NCBI RefSeq assembly: GCF_020400585.1
Contig: NZ_JAINVF010000001.1
Span: 558,001-622,000, forward strand
DNA from: Streptomyces sp. NK08204
GTDB taxonomy: Bacteria > Actinomycetota > Actinomycetes > Streptomycetales > Streptomycetaceae
DNA: 64,000 nucleotides
Reading direction: 5' to 3'
The notes beneath the pieces were generated by a model. The model ran no database searches, had not been told where the DNA came from, and was given only the letters and a program-made list of their open reading frames with translations. Below, piece by piece: positions 1 to 8,630 of the stretch. Position 1 is the first letter of the stretch, and every line of letters begins with the position of its first letter. The translations under genes were made by a program, and so were the position numbers.

Positions 1-254
1 CGGCCACTGTGGGGCGGTGGCTGAGCCGCTGGATCCCGACACGTTCGACCCGGTCCGAGAAGCTCGATCGAGGGCGGCTCGCATGTGCCTCACGCCGTCT
101 GCGCGACTGCAGGTGGCCCGGCGCCGGCCCTCGGCGTCTGCACGGCGTGGAGTACGGCCGGGTGCCTGGCGAGCGCAGGCGGACACCGGCCGGGGCACGC
201 GGGCACGTTGCCGTGGCAGGCACGGCGAGGCGGGCATCGCCGTCCGGTCGGGCG
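1..254. other. Window edge, no gene recognised
   Basis: The first 254 bases lie downstream of the LysR gene and are cut by the window edge. Open frames here are short and Arg-rich, typical of shadow frames in GC-rich DNA. I see no recognisable protein, RNA gene or clear terminator. Confidence 0.4.
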
Positions 255-1244
255 CTACGCGCGGGTCGGCTGCTCTGCGCTGACCACCCGACGGGCCACC
301 GTGACCAGTTCCGCCGCCGGACCCACCAGGCGCCGCCCCGTCGGCCAGACCGCGCGCAGATCGCGCGTGAGGTCGACGCCCGCGACGTCGACGCCGATCA
401 GCCGCCCCTCTGCGATGTCTCCGCGGACGGCCAGCTCGCTCAGGACGGACGGCCCGGTGCCGGCGATCACCGCGCCGCGCACGGCGGCCGTCGAGCCGAG
501 TTCCACCAGGGGCCGGACACGTTCGCAGCCGGCCAGGTACAGGGCCCGGTCCAGCGTCTGCCGCGTGCCGGATCCGCTCTCCCGCAGTACCAGCGGCGCA
601 CGGGACAGCTCCCGCGCCGACAGAGGCTCGCGTCGCTGCGCCCACGGGTGAGCGGGGTCGACCACGACGACGAGCCGGTCCTGGGCGACCTGCCGGGTGG
701 ACATCACGCGGGACAGGCGCGGCCCCTCGATGAACCCGATGTCGGCCTCGCCCGACTCGACCAGTTCGGGCACGTGCTCGCTGTTGGTCACCTGCAGCCC
801 GATGTACAGCTCCGGCCGGCGAGCGCGCAGCTCGCTGATCCAGGCCGGCAGCAGGTACTCCGCGATGGTCAGGCTCGCCGCGACCCGCAGTTCGGCCTCC
901 CGCCGGTCGCGCAGCCGGCCGGCCCCGGCGAGCAGCTCGTCCAGCTCGTCCAGGACCCGCCGGGCGTGCCCGGCGACGAGTTGCCCGGCCAGCGTCAGCC
1001 GGGAGCCGCGCCGGGTCCGGTCGACCAGCACCAGTCCCAGCCCGCGTTCCAGCGTGGACAGCCGGCGGCTGGCGGACGGCTGGGAGATCCGCAGCCGCTC
1101 GGCCGCCCGCCCCAGACTCCCCAGGTCGGCCACCAGGACGAGGAGCCTCAGCGATTCGAGATCGGGCATCCGCAGGGGGAGGCCGACGGTACGGGGATCC
1201 GGTACGGAGGACTCAGTCACAGCGCCAGCGTATGACCCACTCAT
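255..1244 (-). CDS. LysR-family transcriptional regulator
   Basis: A 329-aa LysR-type regulator. The N-terminal winged helix-turn-helix is visible (LRISQPSASRRLSTLERG, about residues 50-67). It is followed by a linker helix and a periplasmic-binding-like effector domain (SEHVPELVESGEADIGFIEG), the usual layout and near the usual length. It is divergent from a YeiH-type exporter; LysR/yeiH pairs are a common arrangement, so it probably controls that gene. The start at 1244 has no Shine-Dalgarno, but on the minus strand a TAGCGT -10-like box lies 6 nt before the ATG, which would fit a leaderless mRNA. A shorter start at residue 26 (MPDLESLRLL) would place the HTH closer to the N-terminus. The inducer is unknown. 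Confidence 0.9.
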   Translation of the reverse strand: MSGSYAGAVTESSVPDPRTVGLPLRMPDLESLRLLVLVADLGSLGRAAERLRISQPSASRRLSTLERGLGLVLVDRTRRGSRLTLAGQLVAGHARRVLDELDELLAGAGRLRDRREAELRVAASLTIAEYLLPAWISELRARRPELYIGLQVTNSEHVPELVESGEADIGFIEGPRLSRVMSTRQVAQDRLVVVVDPAHPWAQRREPLSARELSRAPLVLRESGSGTRQTLDRALYLAGCERVRPLVELGSTAAVRGAVIAGTGPSVLSELAVRGDIAEGRLIGVDVAGVDLTRDLRAVWPTGRRLVGPAAELVTVARRVVSAEQPTRA

Positions 1245-1246
1245 AC
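1230..1246. promoter_or_regulatory. Palindrome over the lysR start codon
   Basis: GTATGACCCACTCATAC is a perfect 6-5-6 inverted repeat covering the proposed lysR start codon, in the gap to the divergent yeiH-like gene. Its T-N11-A-like form matches LysR boxes, so it is a candidate site for autoregulation and yeiH activation. Function is inferred. Confidence 0.45.
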
Positions 1247-1315
1247 GCCCACGCTATGAGCTCGTGCTTGATCCGGGGCTACCGACGGAACCCGGGGCCG
1301 CCCAGAGTGGTGATC

Positions 1316-2422
1316 ATGAAGGACGCCAGCCTCTCCCGGTCAGGGACCATCCGCCCGCGCCGCCTCTCCACCGCCCGAAGGCCCGGCGCCGCCCTCGCCG
1401 TCCGCCTCCCCGGGCTGGCCCTCGCCGTCGGTGTCGCCCTCCTGGCGACCGGTCTGGGCCGACTGGTCCCCGTCGTGGGCGGCCCGGTGAGCGCAATAGT
1501 GCTCGGGGTGCTGATGGCGGTCGCGGTGCGGCCCGGTGACCGGATGCGGCCGGGCATCACCTTCGCCGGGCGCGGAGTGCTCCAGGCCGCGGTGGTGGTA
1601 CTGGGCGCGCAACTGTCGCTGGGCCAGGTGCTGCGGGTCGGTATCGGCTCGCTGCCGGTGATGATCGTGACCCTCGCGGTCTGCCTGGCAGCGGCGTACG
1701 GGATCGGACGCCGCCTGGGTGTCGTCCGCGACCTGCGCACCTTGATCGGTGTGGGCACCGGCATCTGTGGCGCCTCCGCGATCGCCGCCGTCACGCCGGT
1801 CATCGGCGCGGCCGAGGCGGAGGTGGCCTACGCCGTCTCCACGATCTTCGTCTTCAACGTCGCCGCGGTGCTCACCTTTCCCGCCCTCGGGCACCTGCTG
1901 GGCATGGGCCAGCACGCCTTCGGCCTGTTCGCGGGCACCGCGGTCAACGACATGTCGTCGGTGGTCGCCGCCGCCACCACCTACGGCGGCCCGGCCGCCG
2001 ACTACGCGGTGGTGGTCAAGCTGGCCCGCACGCTGCTCATCATCCCGGTCTGCCTGGGTCTGGCCGCCCTCGCCCGCCGCGGCGCGCGGACGGCGGACGC
2101 ACCGGCCGACGCCGGCCCGGCAGGTTCTGGGCAGGCCCTCCCCGGCCCGGTGCGCATCGGCCGACTGGTGCCGTGGTTCCTCGCCGGCTTCCTCGTCCTG
2201 GCGGCCGTGAACACGGCCGGCCTCGTCCCGCCCGGCGCCCATGGCCCGCTCGGCACCCTCGCCGTCTTCCTCATCACCGTCGCGCTGTCCGCGATCGGGC
2301 TGTCCACCGAACCCTCCAGGCTGCGCCGGACCGGCCCCGCACCCCTGTTGCTCGGGGGCTGTCTGTGGCTGGTGGTGTCCGCCACCAGCCTGGCCGTCCA
2401 GTTCCTGGCCCAGCACCTGTGA
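1316..2422 (+). CDS. YeiH-family putative sulfate exporter (membrane protein)
   Basis: A 368-aa integral membrane protein of the UPF0324/YeiH family, whose members are annotated as putative sulfate or anion exporters. About ten hydrophobic segments are readable. The family's conserved stretches are present, such as GVGTGICGASAIAAVTPVI and GLFAGTAVNDMSSVVAA. I chose ATG 1316 (MKDASLSRSG) over an in-frame ATG at 1232 because the latter's extension overlaps the lysR start and is not family-like. A weak AGAGTGG Shine-Dalgarno precedes 1316. The gene is transcribed away from the LysR gene and probably under its control. The substrate is not demonstrated for most members. Confidence 0.88.
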   Translation: MKDASLSRSGTIRPRRLSTARRPGAALAVRLPGLALAVGVALLATGLGRLVPVVGGPVSAIVLGVLMAVAVRPGDRMRPGITFAGRGVLQAAVVVLGAQLSLGQVLRVGIGSLPVMIVTLAVCLAAAYGIGRRLGVVRDLRTLIGVGTGICGASAIAAVTPVIGAAEAEVAYAVSTIFVFNVAAVLTFPALGHLLGMGQHAFGLFAGTAVNDMSSVVAAATTYGGPAADYAVVVKLARTLLIIPVCLGLAALARRGARTADAPADAGPAGSGQALPGPVRIGRLVPWFLAGFLVLAAVNTAGLVPPGAHGPLGTLAVFLITVALSAIGLSTEPSRLRRTGPAPLLLGGCLWLVVSATSLAVQFLAQHL

Positions 2423-2514
2423 CCGGCGCGCCCGCAAGGACGGGCCTGCCCGTGGAACACCAGCGCCACCGCGGGGCGAGCGGTGGGGGCAGCGGGACAG
2501 CACGTGGGACTGCC

Positions 2515-2964
2515 TCAGCCGACGCGGACCGACCCGAGGGTGCGGGCAACGGCGAGGGAATCCCAGTAGAACGGACGGAACTCTGAGATCCGGTCACCGC
2601 GAACGGTGATCAGCTGCATGACGGAGGTCTCCAGCTGTCGCCCGCTGTCGCGCGCGGTGAGCATGCCGTGGTTGAACACAACCGCGCTGTCCGCGTCGAC
2701 GACAAAGCGTTGTTCCAGGAACTCGAGGGAGCTCCAGTAACGGCTCATCTCGGCCATGAAACGCTCGACACCGGCAGGACCCCGGTAGACACCCCCGTAA
2801 GGCAGGCTCTCTGCCTGGTACAGGACCACGTCCGGGGTCAGGCAGGCCGCCATCTCGTCGAATCGTGCGTGGCCCGGGCCCCCGGCCGCCAGGTAGGCGG
2901 CCTCGGCCGCGAAGAACCGCTCCAGGGTGGCCAGTACGCTCTCACGTTCACTCGTCGTGGTCAT
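2515..2964 (-). CDS. SnoaL-like / NTF2-fold protein
   Basis: A 149-aa protein of the NTF2-like (SnoaL or ketosteroid-isomerase-like) fold. The first helix pair (ESVLATLERFFAAEAAYLAAG), the GVYRGPAGVERFMAEM segment and the C-terminal strands ending in ISEFRPFYWD follow the family pattern. Such proteins are small cyclases, isomerases, hydrolases or binding proteins; nothing here fixes the reaction. It converges on the yeiH-like gene across a 92-bp gap, which contains a small ACGGGC/GCCCGT hairpin. It is probably monocistronic. Confidence 0.75.
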   Translation of the reverse strand: MTTTSERESVLATLERFFAAEAAYLAAGGPGHARFDEMAACLTPDVVLYQAESLPYGGVYRGPAGVERFMAEMSRYWSSLEFLEQRFVVDADSAVVFNHGMLTARDSGRQLETSVMQLITVRGDRISEFRPFYWDSLAVARTLGSVRVG

Positions 2965-3137
2965 GCGGCCATCGTGGCGACTCGGACATCAGAAGACCGG
3001 CGACAATCGGACAGCGTGATCGACGCGGCCTGTCCCCGATGCGGCTACGGCCGCGTGCGGCTGCTCGAACGTCCACCGGTCAGGTTGATGCTCGTTGAGG
3101 ACTGCACCAGCGCGATCGCCTCGTAGCGGACGGCGAG

Positions 3138-4055
3138 TCAGGGGCTGAACCCTATGGTGAGGTGCACGGTGGGTCCGTGCTGCACCGTCATCGTGAGCAT
3201 GCCGTGGCGGTTCCGGTGCGTCATGGGGGTCCCCGCGGTCAGGACGGCGTAGTGGGTCAGGTCGAGCCCGTGCCGATCGGCGTGGTCCAGGAGTCGGGTA
3301 CGGACCTCGGGATCCGTGCCCAGCCAGGTACGCGCCGGAGCCGACACACTCAGGGCCTCGCGGGCGAGGCTCACGTTCACGTTGCATCCGGGCAGTTCGT
3401 CGACGGCCGGTCTTCCGAGCAGGCCGCGGACCGCGCCGGCCAGCGTCTCCTGTCCGGGGTCCAGATCGCGGGGCACCAGTCGGCACAGGTCCGCGACCGT
3501 GAGGCGGCCCACCCGGTAATAGCGCTCGACCGCGCCGGTCGTCAGGTCGATGCCCACCAGACGGAGCCGGGCCTCGGGCAGCGGGAACGGCCGCGCGCCG
3601 GCGAGCCGGGCAACCTCACGCTCGACCGGAACGGCGACCGCTTTGGGAACCTCCGCGTAGAGCTTGAAACGGTCGCCGCGCGTGTCGTGACGACCCGCCA
3701 GCCACGTTCCCCAGACCACGGCGTGCCGGCGGTGCGCGTCCAGCAGGAGGGCGGACAGCGGCGCGGCCGGGGGTGGCAGCCCGATCTGCTCGAGTCGTTC
3801 GACACCCGCCGCCAGCCTGGACTCGGGAGGGCCGGCCGGGGAGACGAACTCCGTGGCGTAGCGGTCGGCGTGGGGTGAGGCTGTGGACACGCTCAGCTCC
3901 ACCGGAAACCGCTCGGGGGTGAGCAGGCTGCGTCGCCACCGGTCGTCGCCGGGGGCCGACGTGAGTGGTTCCAGAAGTCTCGGCAGCCACTGGCGTGCCC
4001 CGGGGCCGAGCAGCGGCAGCGCCCGGAGGATCGCGGGCGGCAGCGGTTGCGTCAT
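3138..4055 (-). CDS. Uncharacterised 305-aa protein, last gene of the minus-strand paralog operon
   Basis: I do not recognise this family with confidence. The 305-aa protein is soluble and has no signal peptide. Stretches such as FPVELSVSTASPHADRYATE and GDRFKLYAEVP, with alternating short strands and helices, faintly recall ABBA-fold aromatic prenyltransferases; I treat this as a weak resemblance only. Its ATG overlaps the stop codon of the upstream gene (ATGA at 4052-4055), so it is translationally coupled to the large paralog upstream and belongs to the same transcript, which starts near 11916. If it is a modifying enzyme, its tight coupling suggests it acts on or with those proteins. Confidence 0.7.
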   Translation of the reverse strand: MTQPLPPAILRALPLLGPGARQWLPRLLEPLTSAPGDDRWRRSLLTPERFPVELSVSTASPHADRYATEFVSPAGPPESRLAAGVERLEQIGLPPPAAPLSALLLDAHRRHAVVWGTWLAGRHDTRGDRFKLYAEVPKAVAVPVEREVARLAGARPFPLPEARLRLVGIDLTTGAVERYYRVGRLTVADLCRLVPRDLDPGQETLAGAVRGLLGRPAVDELPGCNVNVSLAREALSVSAPARTWLGTDPEVRTRLLDHADRHGLDLTHYAVLTAGTPMTHRNRHGMLTMTVQHGPTVHLTIGFSP

Positions 4056-6349
4056 GGTTGTCGTACCAGGACGAGTGAGTCCGTCGTCGCCGTGTAGTCC
4101 GTGGCCGATACGGTGCCGTCGGCACGTACGAAAGTGAACCGGTGGGAGAATTCACGCTTTCGCGGGTCGGGCAGCGCGAACCAGGCGCGGCGGGTGGCGG
4201 TCTGCGCGGCGTCCAGTTCGATGCGCTGCTCGCGCTGGTATCCGGCGGCCGGGTCGGCGTAGCGCAGGTCCACGAACACCGTCCGGATGGCGGCCGGGTT
4301 CCAGTCCGGGACCAGGTCGATGTCGAGCTGCCCGGGGTAGGGGTCGTTGACCGCCAGACGCGTGGCCCCGGTGGTGACGGGGTCGCAGGTGATCAGGGAG
4401 CCGTCGGTCATGGTGTGGACGAGCTGATAGGTGTAGGTCAGATCGGCCGGGTCGGCCGTGCGGACCTTCCACTCCGAGGGTGGATCGGTGGGCCGCACGG
4501 TGCGGTTGTCGCGCAGTTCGGTGCCGTCGGGTTCCTTCCTGGTCAGCTCGACCCGGGTCTCCCGCACGAGCTGGGCGTCGATGTCGTGCGGCGCGATCTC
4601 CACCCGGAGGAAGCCCAGGAACCGGTGCGGATCGATGGACAGGGCGTACTGGTCGTCGGTGCCCTCCCGTACCACGGTGAGCTCTCGCCCCCGCCAGCCG
4701 GACTCCGCGGCGAAGTGGTACTCCAGCCGGTAGGCGTACGTGGTGTCCGCCGCGCTGTCCAGGAAGAAGGTGACGGGCTCGGGATGCGGGGCGGCCGCGT
4801 CGGCGAGGCGGTCGAAGGAGCGTACTCCGCCGGGGTCCTCGGCCCTGCCGTAGCGGATGGACACGGCGATGCTCGTCAGCCCGAGCGCGGAGAAGTCCAC
4901 GTCGCCGACCAACTGCACCGTGAGAGTGCGGAAGAAGGGGTCGTCCAGGTCGACGTCGATGACGTGCGGTGGCCCGTTCAGGTCTGCGGCGAGCGTGCCG
5001 AGGAATCCCTGGGGCGCATAGGTGCGCTGCACGGCCTCGGCCCGGTCGTAGCCGAACGAGACCTCCTTGTCCTCGATCTGCAGGCCGTAGCGCAGCCGGA
5101 AGGTCACGAGCGTGGGGCTCACGCCGCCGGTCGCGGCGGGTGCTGCTCCGGCCGGATGCGACGGTGCCGGGGGCGGGGCCGCTGGGGCTGCATGCGGCGG
5201 CGCCGCCGGTGCCGGCGGGAGATGCGGGGTGAAGGTCACGGGGGGCGCCGGCGGGGAGGGGACGAGCGGTGGGCCGGCCGGCTGCGGGGCCGCGGGGACG
5301 GGCCCGGCGGGCTGCGCCGGCGCCCCTGGGGGGTGTACGGCGCCCGGGGCGCCCGGTGTCACCGGCGTGACCGGCCCCGCTCCCGGCGGGGCGAACGGTC
5401 CGGCTCCCGCGGGGGTCAGGGGCATCGTCCCGCCCGCGGCCGGGGACGGACCGAGGGCCGGCGCCGGTGCCCCGGCCGCCGGACCCGCCGGAGCGCCGGC
5501 CGGCACCGCGGTTGCCGGGCGGGGGGCGGGAGAGGGCAGGTCCCGTGGGCTGAGGGAGGGTTCGAACCACTGGGCGAGCAGGTGGTTCATGAAGGTGTCC
5601 AGGGCCCATTGGATCTTCTGTTCGTTGTCGGCGTCGGTGGTGAACTCCTTGATGTCGATGTGGATGACACCGCTCTGGCGGAGCCTTTGGAACGCGGCTT
5701 CCAGTCCCACGCGGGCCCAGTAGATCTGCGCGTCGATCCCGGCGGCCAGTTCGCTGTACACGCGGTGCAGGTTGGCGGTGATCGTCACGGACAGGGCGGG
5801 CCGCAGCGCGGTGAACCGTAGACGGTAGATGACGCCGACGGGGGTGCCGCCGGCGTGGAAGACCTGCTTCAGCAGGCTCGCGCCCTGCGCGCTGAGCCGC
5901 AGGCTGAACATCGCCGTGTTCTCGCCGTACAGCGAGGGCACGGCCGCGCCGAGGATCGTCTCGACGGCGCGGAACGCGCCCGGTGGGAGCGTGTTCACGG
6001 TCCCACCCGGGCCCTGCACGTCCAGGGCGACGCACTGGACGTCGCCCTCGTCGTACGGGACCGGGGACAGCCGTACCGTTCCCGGGGCGTGCTCGGACAG
6101 CCGGCTCCTCAACCGGGACTCCGCCTCCGAGTCCAGCGTCAGGGCGGTCTGGAACATCAGGAAGCCGCCCCCGACGGAATCGGCGTCGCCCGGCGTGCCG
6201 CGCCATGTGATGAGGGTGAAGACGGGCCCCTGGTCACCCTGGGCCAGGGTGACGGGGGCGGGGAGGTACCAGAACTGGTTGGGATCGGCGTGGTCGGGAA
6301 ACACCTCCACGCCGTCGACGAGCCACGATGTGGTGCCCAGTTGCAGCAT
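4052..6349 (-). CDS. Large paralog 1: DHADP-signature protein with Pro/Ala-rich linker
   Basis: A 765-aa member of the five-protein family in this cluster. The N-terminal signature FPDHADPNQFWYLP is at residues 17-30. It is followed by VGGGFLMFQ, PSLYGENTAMFSLRL and GVIYRLRFTALRP, all shared with the paralogs. Unlike the others it has a linker of about 135 residues (roughly 275-411) made almost only of Pro, Ala and Gly. After it the conserved TYAPQGFLG, DVDLDDPFF and beta-rich repeats resume. I chose the ATG at 6349 because it matches the paralogs' starts and follows an AGGGCT ribosome site; the frame stays open far upstream, but only as antisense of the next gene. No signal peptide. Function unknown. 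Confidence 0.85.
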   Translation of the reverse strand: MLQLGTTSWLVDGVEVFPDHADPNQFWYLPAPVTLAQGDQGPVFTLITWRGTPGDADSVGGGFLMFQTALTLDSEAESRLRSRLSEHAPGTVRLSPVPYDEGDVQCVALDVQGPGGTVNTLPPGAFRAVETILGAAVPSLYGENTAMFSLRLSAQGASLLKQVFHAGGTPVGVIYRLRFTALRPALSVTITANLHRVYSELAAGIDAQIYWARVGLEAAFQRLRQSGVIHIDIKEFTTDADNEQKIQWALDTFMNHLLAQWFEPSLSPRDLPSPAPRPATAVPAGAPAGPAAGAPAPALGPSPAAGGTMPLTPAGAGPFAPPGAGPVTPVTPGAPGAVHPPGAPAQPAGPVPAAPQPAGPPLVPSPPAPPVTFTPHLPPAPAAPPHAAPAAPPPAPSHPAGAAPAATGGVSPTLVTFRLRYGLQIEDKEVSFGYDRAEAVQRTYAPQGFLGTLAADLNGPPHVIDVDLDDPFFRTLTVQLVGDVDFSALGLTSIAVSIRYGRAEDPGGVRSFDRLADAAAPHPEPVTFFLDSAADTTYAYRLEYHFAAESGWRGRELTVVREGTDDQYALSIDPHRFLGFLRVEIAPHDIDAQLVRETRVELTRKEPDGTELRDNRTVRPTDPPSEWKVRTADPADLTYTYQLVHTMTDGSLITCDPVTTGATRLAVNDPYPGQLDIDLVPDWNPAAIRTVFVDLRYADPAAGYQREQRIELDAAQTATRRAWFALPDPRKREFSHRFTFVRADGTVSATDYTATTDSLVLVRQP

Positions 6350-6372
6350 GGGAGAGCCCTCCAGTCGTACCG

Positions 6373-8619
6373 TCAGGCGCCGGGAACGTCGAGGACGGGC
6401 AGGTCGGCGTCGGTCCACGCCCCCAACCGGCTCAGTCCGCTGGTGTCGACGCGGGCCACCCGGTACCGGTAGCCGGGTGGGCCCGTCACATCGAACTCGT
6501 GGACGACCGGCGCCGAGTCGCGGGTGAAGGAGTAGGAGGCGGTAGCCGTCTCCGTGCCGGGTTCGGCGAACTCGACGCGCACCTCCTGGACACCGGCCTG
6601 CTCCGCGGCCTGTGTGTCGACGCGCACGACCACGGCCTGGTGAGCGGGCATGCCGGGGGCGACGGTCAGGGTGGGACGTCCGGTGGACGACTCCGGGACG
6701 GTGCCCATGTGGCCGTCGGTGTACAGCACGGTGACGCGATAGGTGACCCGGCGCAGGGCCGGGTCCCGCAGGCCGACGCTGAACAGCTGGGCCCCGGCCT
6801 TCTCGCTGGTGAACTCCATGGAGGCCTCCTGCCGCAGTTGGTGGGCGGGGTCCTCGTACAGCAGGTCGACGAGGAGCGCGCTCACGCTCGTCCAGGAGAC
6901 CAGCGGGCGGACGGTCAGGGGGTACGTGTCGGGGAAGGGATCGCCTACCCTCACCTCGCCGTCGTCCGTCTGCGTCCACTCGCGCACCACGTCCGGCCGG
7001 CCGATGCCGTGGTAGGTGAGCCGGTAGGCGTAGGTGCCCGGCGCCGAGCCGACGATGAAGCGCGGCCACTGCCACAGCGGCTGATCGTGGACCAGGTCGA
7101 GGACGTACTGCCCCGACACCCCCGAGGCCGCGTCCTGATAGCGCAGTTCGACCGTGACGGCGCGCCAGTTCTCCCAGGGGACGCCTTCATCGCGGACGAG
7201 TACGGGGCGGAAGGCGAAGGTCTCGCCGGGGCGGATCTCGGCGATCTCCGTCTCGGTGGTGTCGTGGACCGTCAGCTGGTCCGGGAGGACCCAGCCGACA
7301 GGCTTGGCCAGGTGGTAGGTGATGTCCACGGTCACCGGTTCGACCATCCTGCCGCCCGCGACCTGGCTGGGCCAGTCGGCCTCGCCGCCGTTGTTCTGCG
7401 GATCGAGGAGGACGGTCTTGGTGTCGTCCCCGTAGCGCAGGTCGACGGCCACCGAGGTCAGGAATCCGGAACCGAAGTCGACGCGCGAGACCACCTTCAC
7501 GCTACGGCGGCTGAACCAGGGGTCGTCGACCGACACCCGCCGGGTGAAGTCGCTCTGCGGGCGTCCGGAGGCGGCGATCAGCGCGGCGATGCCGCTCAGG
7601 TGTCCCTGCGGGTAGACGGTCCGGCGGACGGCGGTGCGCTCGCCCATGCGGACGTTCAGGCGTTTTTGCACCTCCTCGACGGACGAGCTCCTGCGGTAGG
7701 TGTAGGTGCCGGCGAGGGACAGGCCGCCGGTCATGGCCACTCGGCCGAACTCGGTGGCGAGCGCGGCGGCACGGTCCCAGCCGTCGGGGGCCGGCCGGGG
7801 TGCGAGTGCGGCCTCGAAGAAGGAGTCGGTGATCATGTCGTAGACCGCGGACACGGCCCGGTCATGGCTCGCGATCACCGACTTGCCGGCCTCGCCCTCG
7901 GGCACGAACAGGTCGTCCTGGACGTCGATGACCCGTTCGTCCTTGAGTCTGTCCAACTGCTCGGTGATCTGCGACGAGAGGAACACACCCGACACGCCGA
8001 AGGTCTTGTCGAGGCGTTCCTTCAGTTCGTCCCAGCGGATGTTCAGGGTCACCGTGTAGGCGGGCCGCAGTGCCAGAAAGTCCAGCGCGTACACGACGCC
8101 GATGGGTGCCACGGCCCCGTCCAGACAGCCCGCCAGCAGGGTCGCGCCGCGGGCGTCGAGCACGGCCGAGAAGGCAGCCTGGTTCGACCCGTACAGGCTG
8201 GGCTGCGCCTGGTGGATGATGCGCTCCACGAAGCGTGAGTCTCCCGGCGCTGCGCCGCTCTCGCTGTCGAGGAGAACCAGTTTGACGGAGCCGCTCTCCA
8301 GCGGCACGGGGACGGGCCGGCGTGGTCGGTCGGGCAGGTTCAGCTGCGACTGGATCTGCCCCGCGACCTCGTCGAGGGCGCTGTCGAGCCGGTCCGCGGG
8401 CGGCCCCAGGACCACGTCGAAGTTCAGCAGTCCCCCGGTGGTCTCGTCCTTGTCCCCGCGGAACTCCAGCAGCGAGAAGGCGGGCAGCGCCGCCCCGCCC
8501 TCGTCGCGGACGGCGATCGACGGCCCCATGGGGAGGTAGTACCACTGGAGCGGGTCGGCGTGGTCCGGGAAGAGGCTGAATCCGTTCACCGACAGGAACG
8601 GCGGTGCGAGCGAGAGCAT
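6373..8619 (-). CDS. Large paralog 2: DHADP-signature beta-repeat protein
   Basis: A 748-aa paralog with FPDHADPLQWYYLP at residues 17-30, TGGLLNFDVVL, PSLYGSNQAAFSAVLDARGA and GVVYALDFLALRP. The middle carries YPQGHLSGIA and SVDDPWF. The C-terminal half consists of several modules of about 90-100 residues, recognisable by VDLRYGDD, VELRYQDA and VDLLYEDPA strands followed by Y-x-Y/R-x-T-Y strands, suggesting tandem immunoglobulin- or fibronectin-like beta sandwiches. No signal peptide, membrane segment or catalytic motif is visible. The gap to paralog 1 is 23 bp and to paralog 3 is 11 bp, so they are one operon. Function unknown. Confidence 0.87.
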   Translation of the reverse strand: MLSLAPPFLSVNGFSLFPDHADPLQWYYLPMGPSIAVRDEGGAALPAFSLLEFRGDKDETTGGLLNFDVVLGPPADRLDSALDEVAGQIQSQLNLPDRPRRPVPVPLESGSVKLVLLDSESGAAPGDSRFVERIIHQAQPSLYGSNQAAFSAVLDARGATLLAGCLDGAVAPIGVVYALDFLALRPAYTVTLNIRWDELKERLDKTFGVSGVFLSSQITEQLDRLKDERVIDVQDDLFVPEGEAGKSVIASHDRAVSAVYDMITDSFFEAALAPRPAPDGWDRAAALATEFGRVAMTGGLSLAGTYTYRRSSSVEEVQKRLNVRMGERTAVRRTVYPQGHLSGIAALIAASGRPQSDFTRRVSVDDPWFSRRSVKVVSRVDFGSGFLTSVAVDLRYGDDTKTVLLDPQNNGGEADWPSQVAGGRMVEPVTVDITYHLAKPVGWVLPDQLTVHDTTETEIAEIRPGETFAFRPVLVRDEGVPWENWRAVTVELRYQDAASGVSGQYVLDLVHDQPLWQWPRFIVGSAPGTYAYRLTYHGIGRPDVVREWTQTDDGEVRVGDPFPDTYPLTVRPLVSWTSVSALLVDLLYEDPAHQLRQEASMEFTSEKAGAQLFSVGLRDPALRRVTYRVTVLYTDGHMGTVPESSTGRPTLTVAPGMPAHQAVVVRVDTQAAEQAGVQEVRVEFAEPGTETATASYSFTRDSAPVVHEFDVTGPPGYRYRVARVDTSGLSRLGAWTDADLPVLDVPGA

Positions 8620-8630
8620 GGCGGCGGCCC

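Noticed and set aside
2668..3126. Plus-strand frame ending in C-P-R-C-G-Y-G and opposite the SnoaL-like gene
   Set aside because: Mostly antisense to the SnoaL-like gene. The C-x-x-C segment is isolated and lacks a start or partner Cys pair.
6350..7075. In-frame upstream extension of paralog 1 on the minus strand
   Set aside because: It overlaps paralog 2 on the same strand in another frame and lacks family similarity. The paralogs all start with M-L-x-L about 16 residues before the DP signature.
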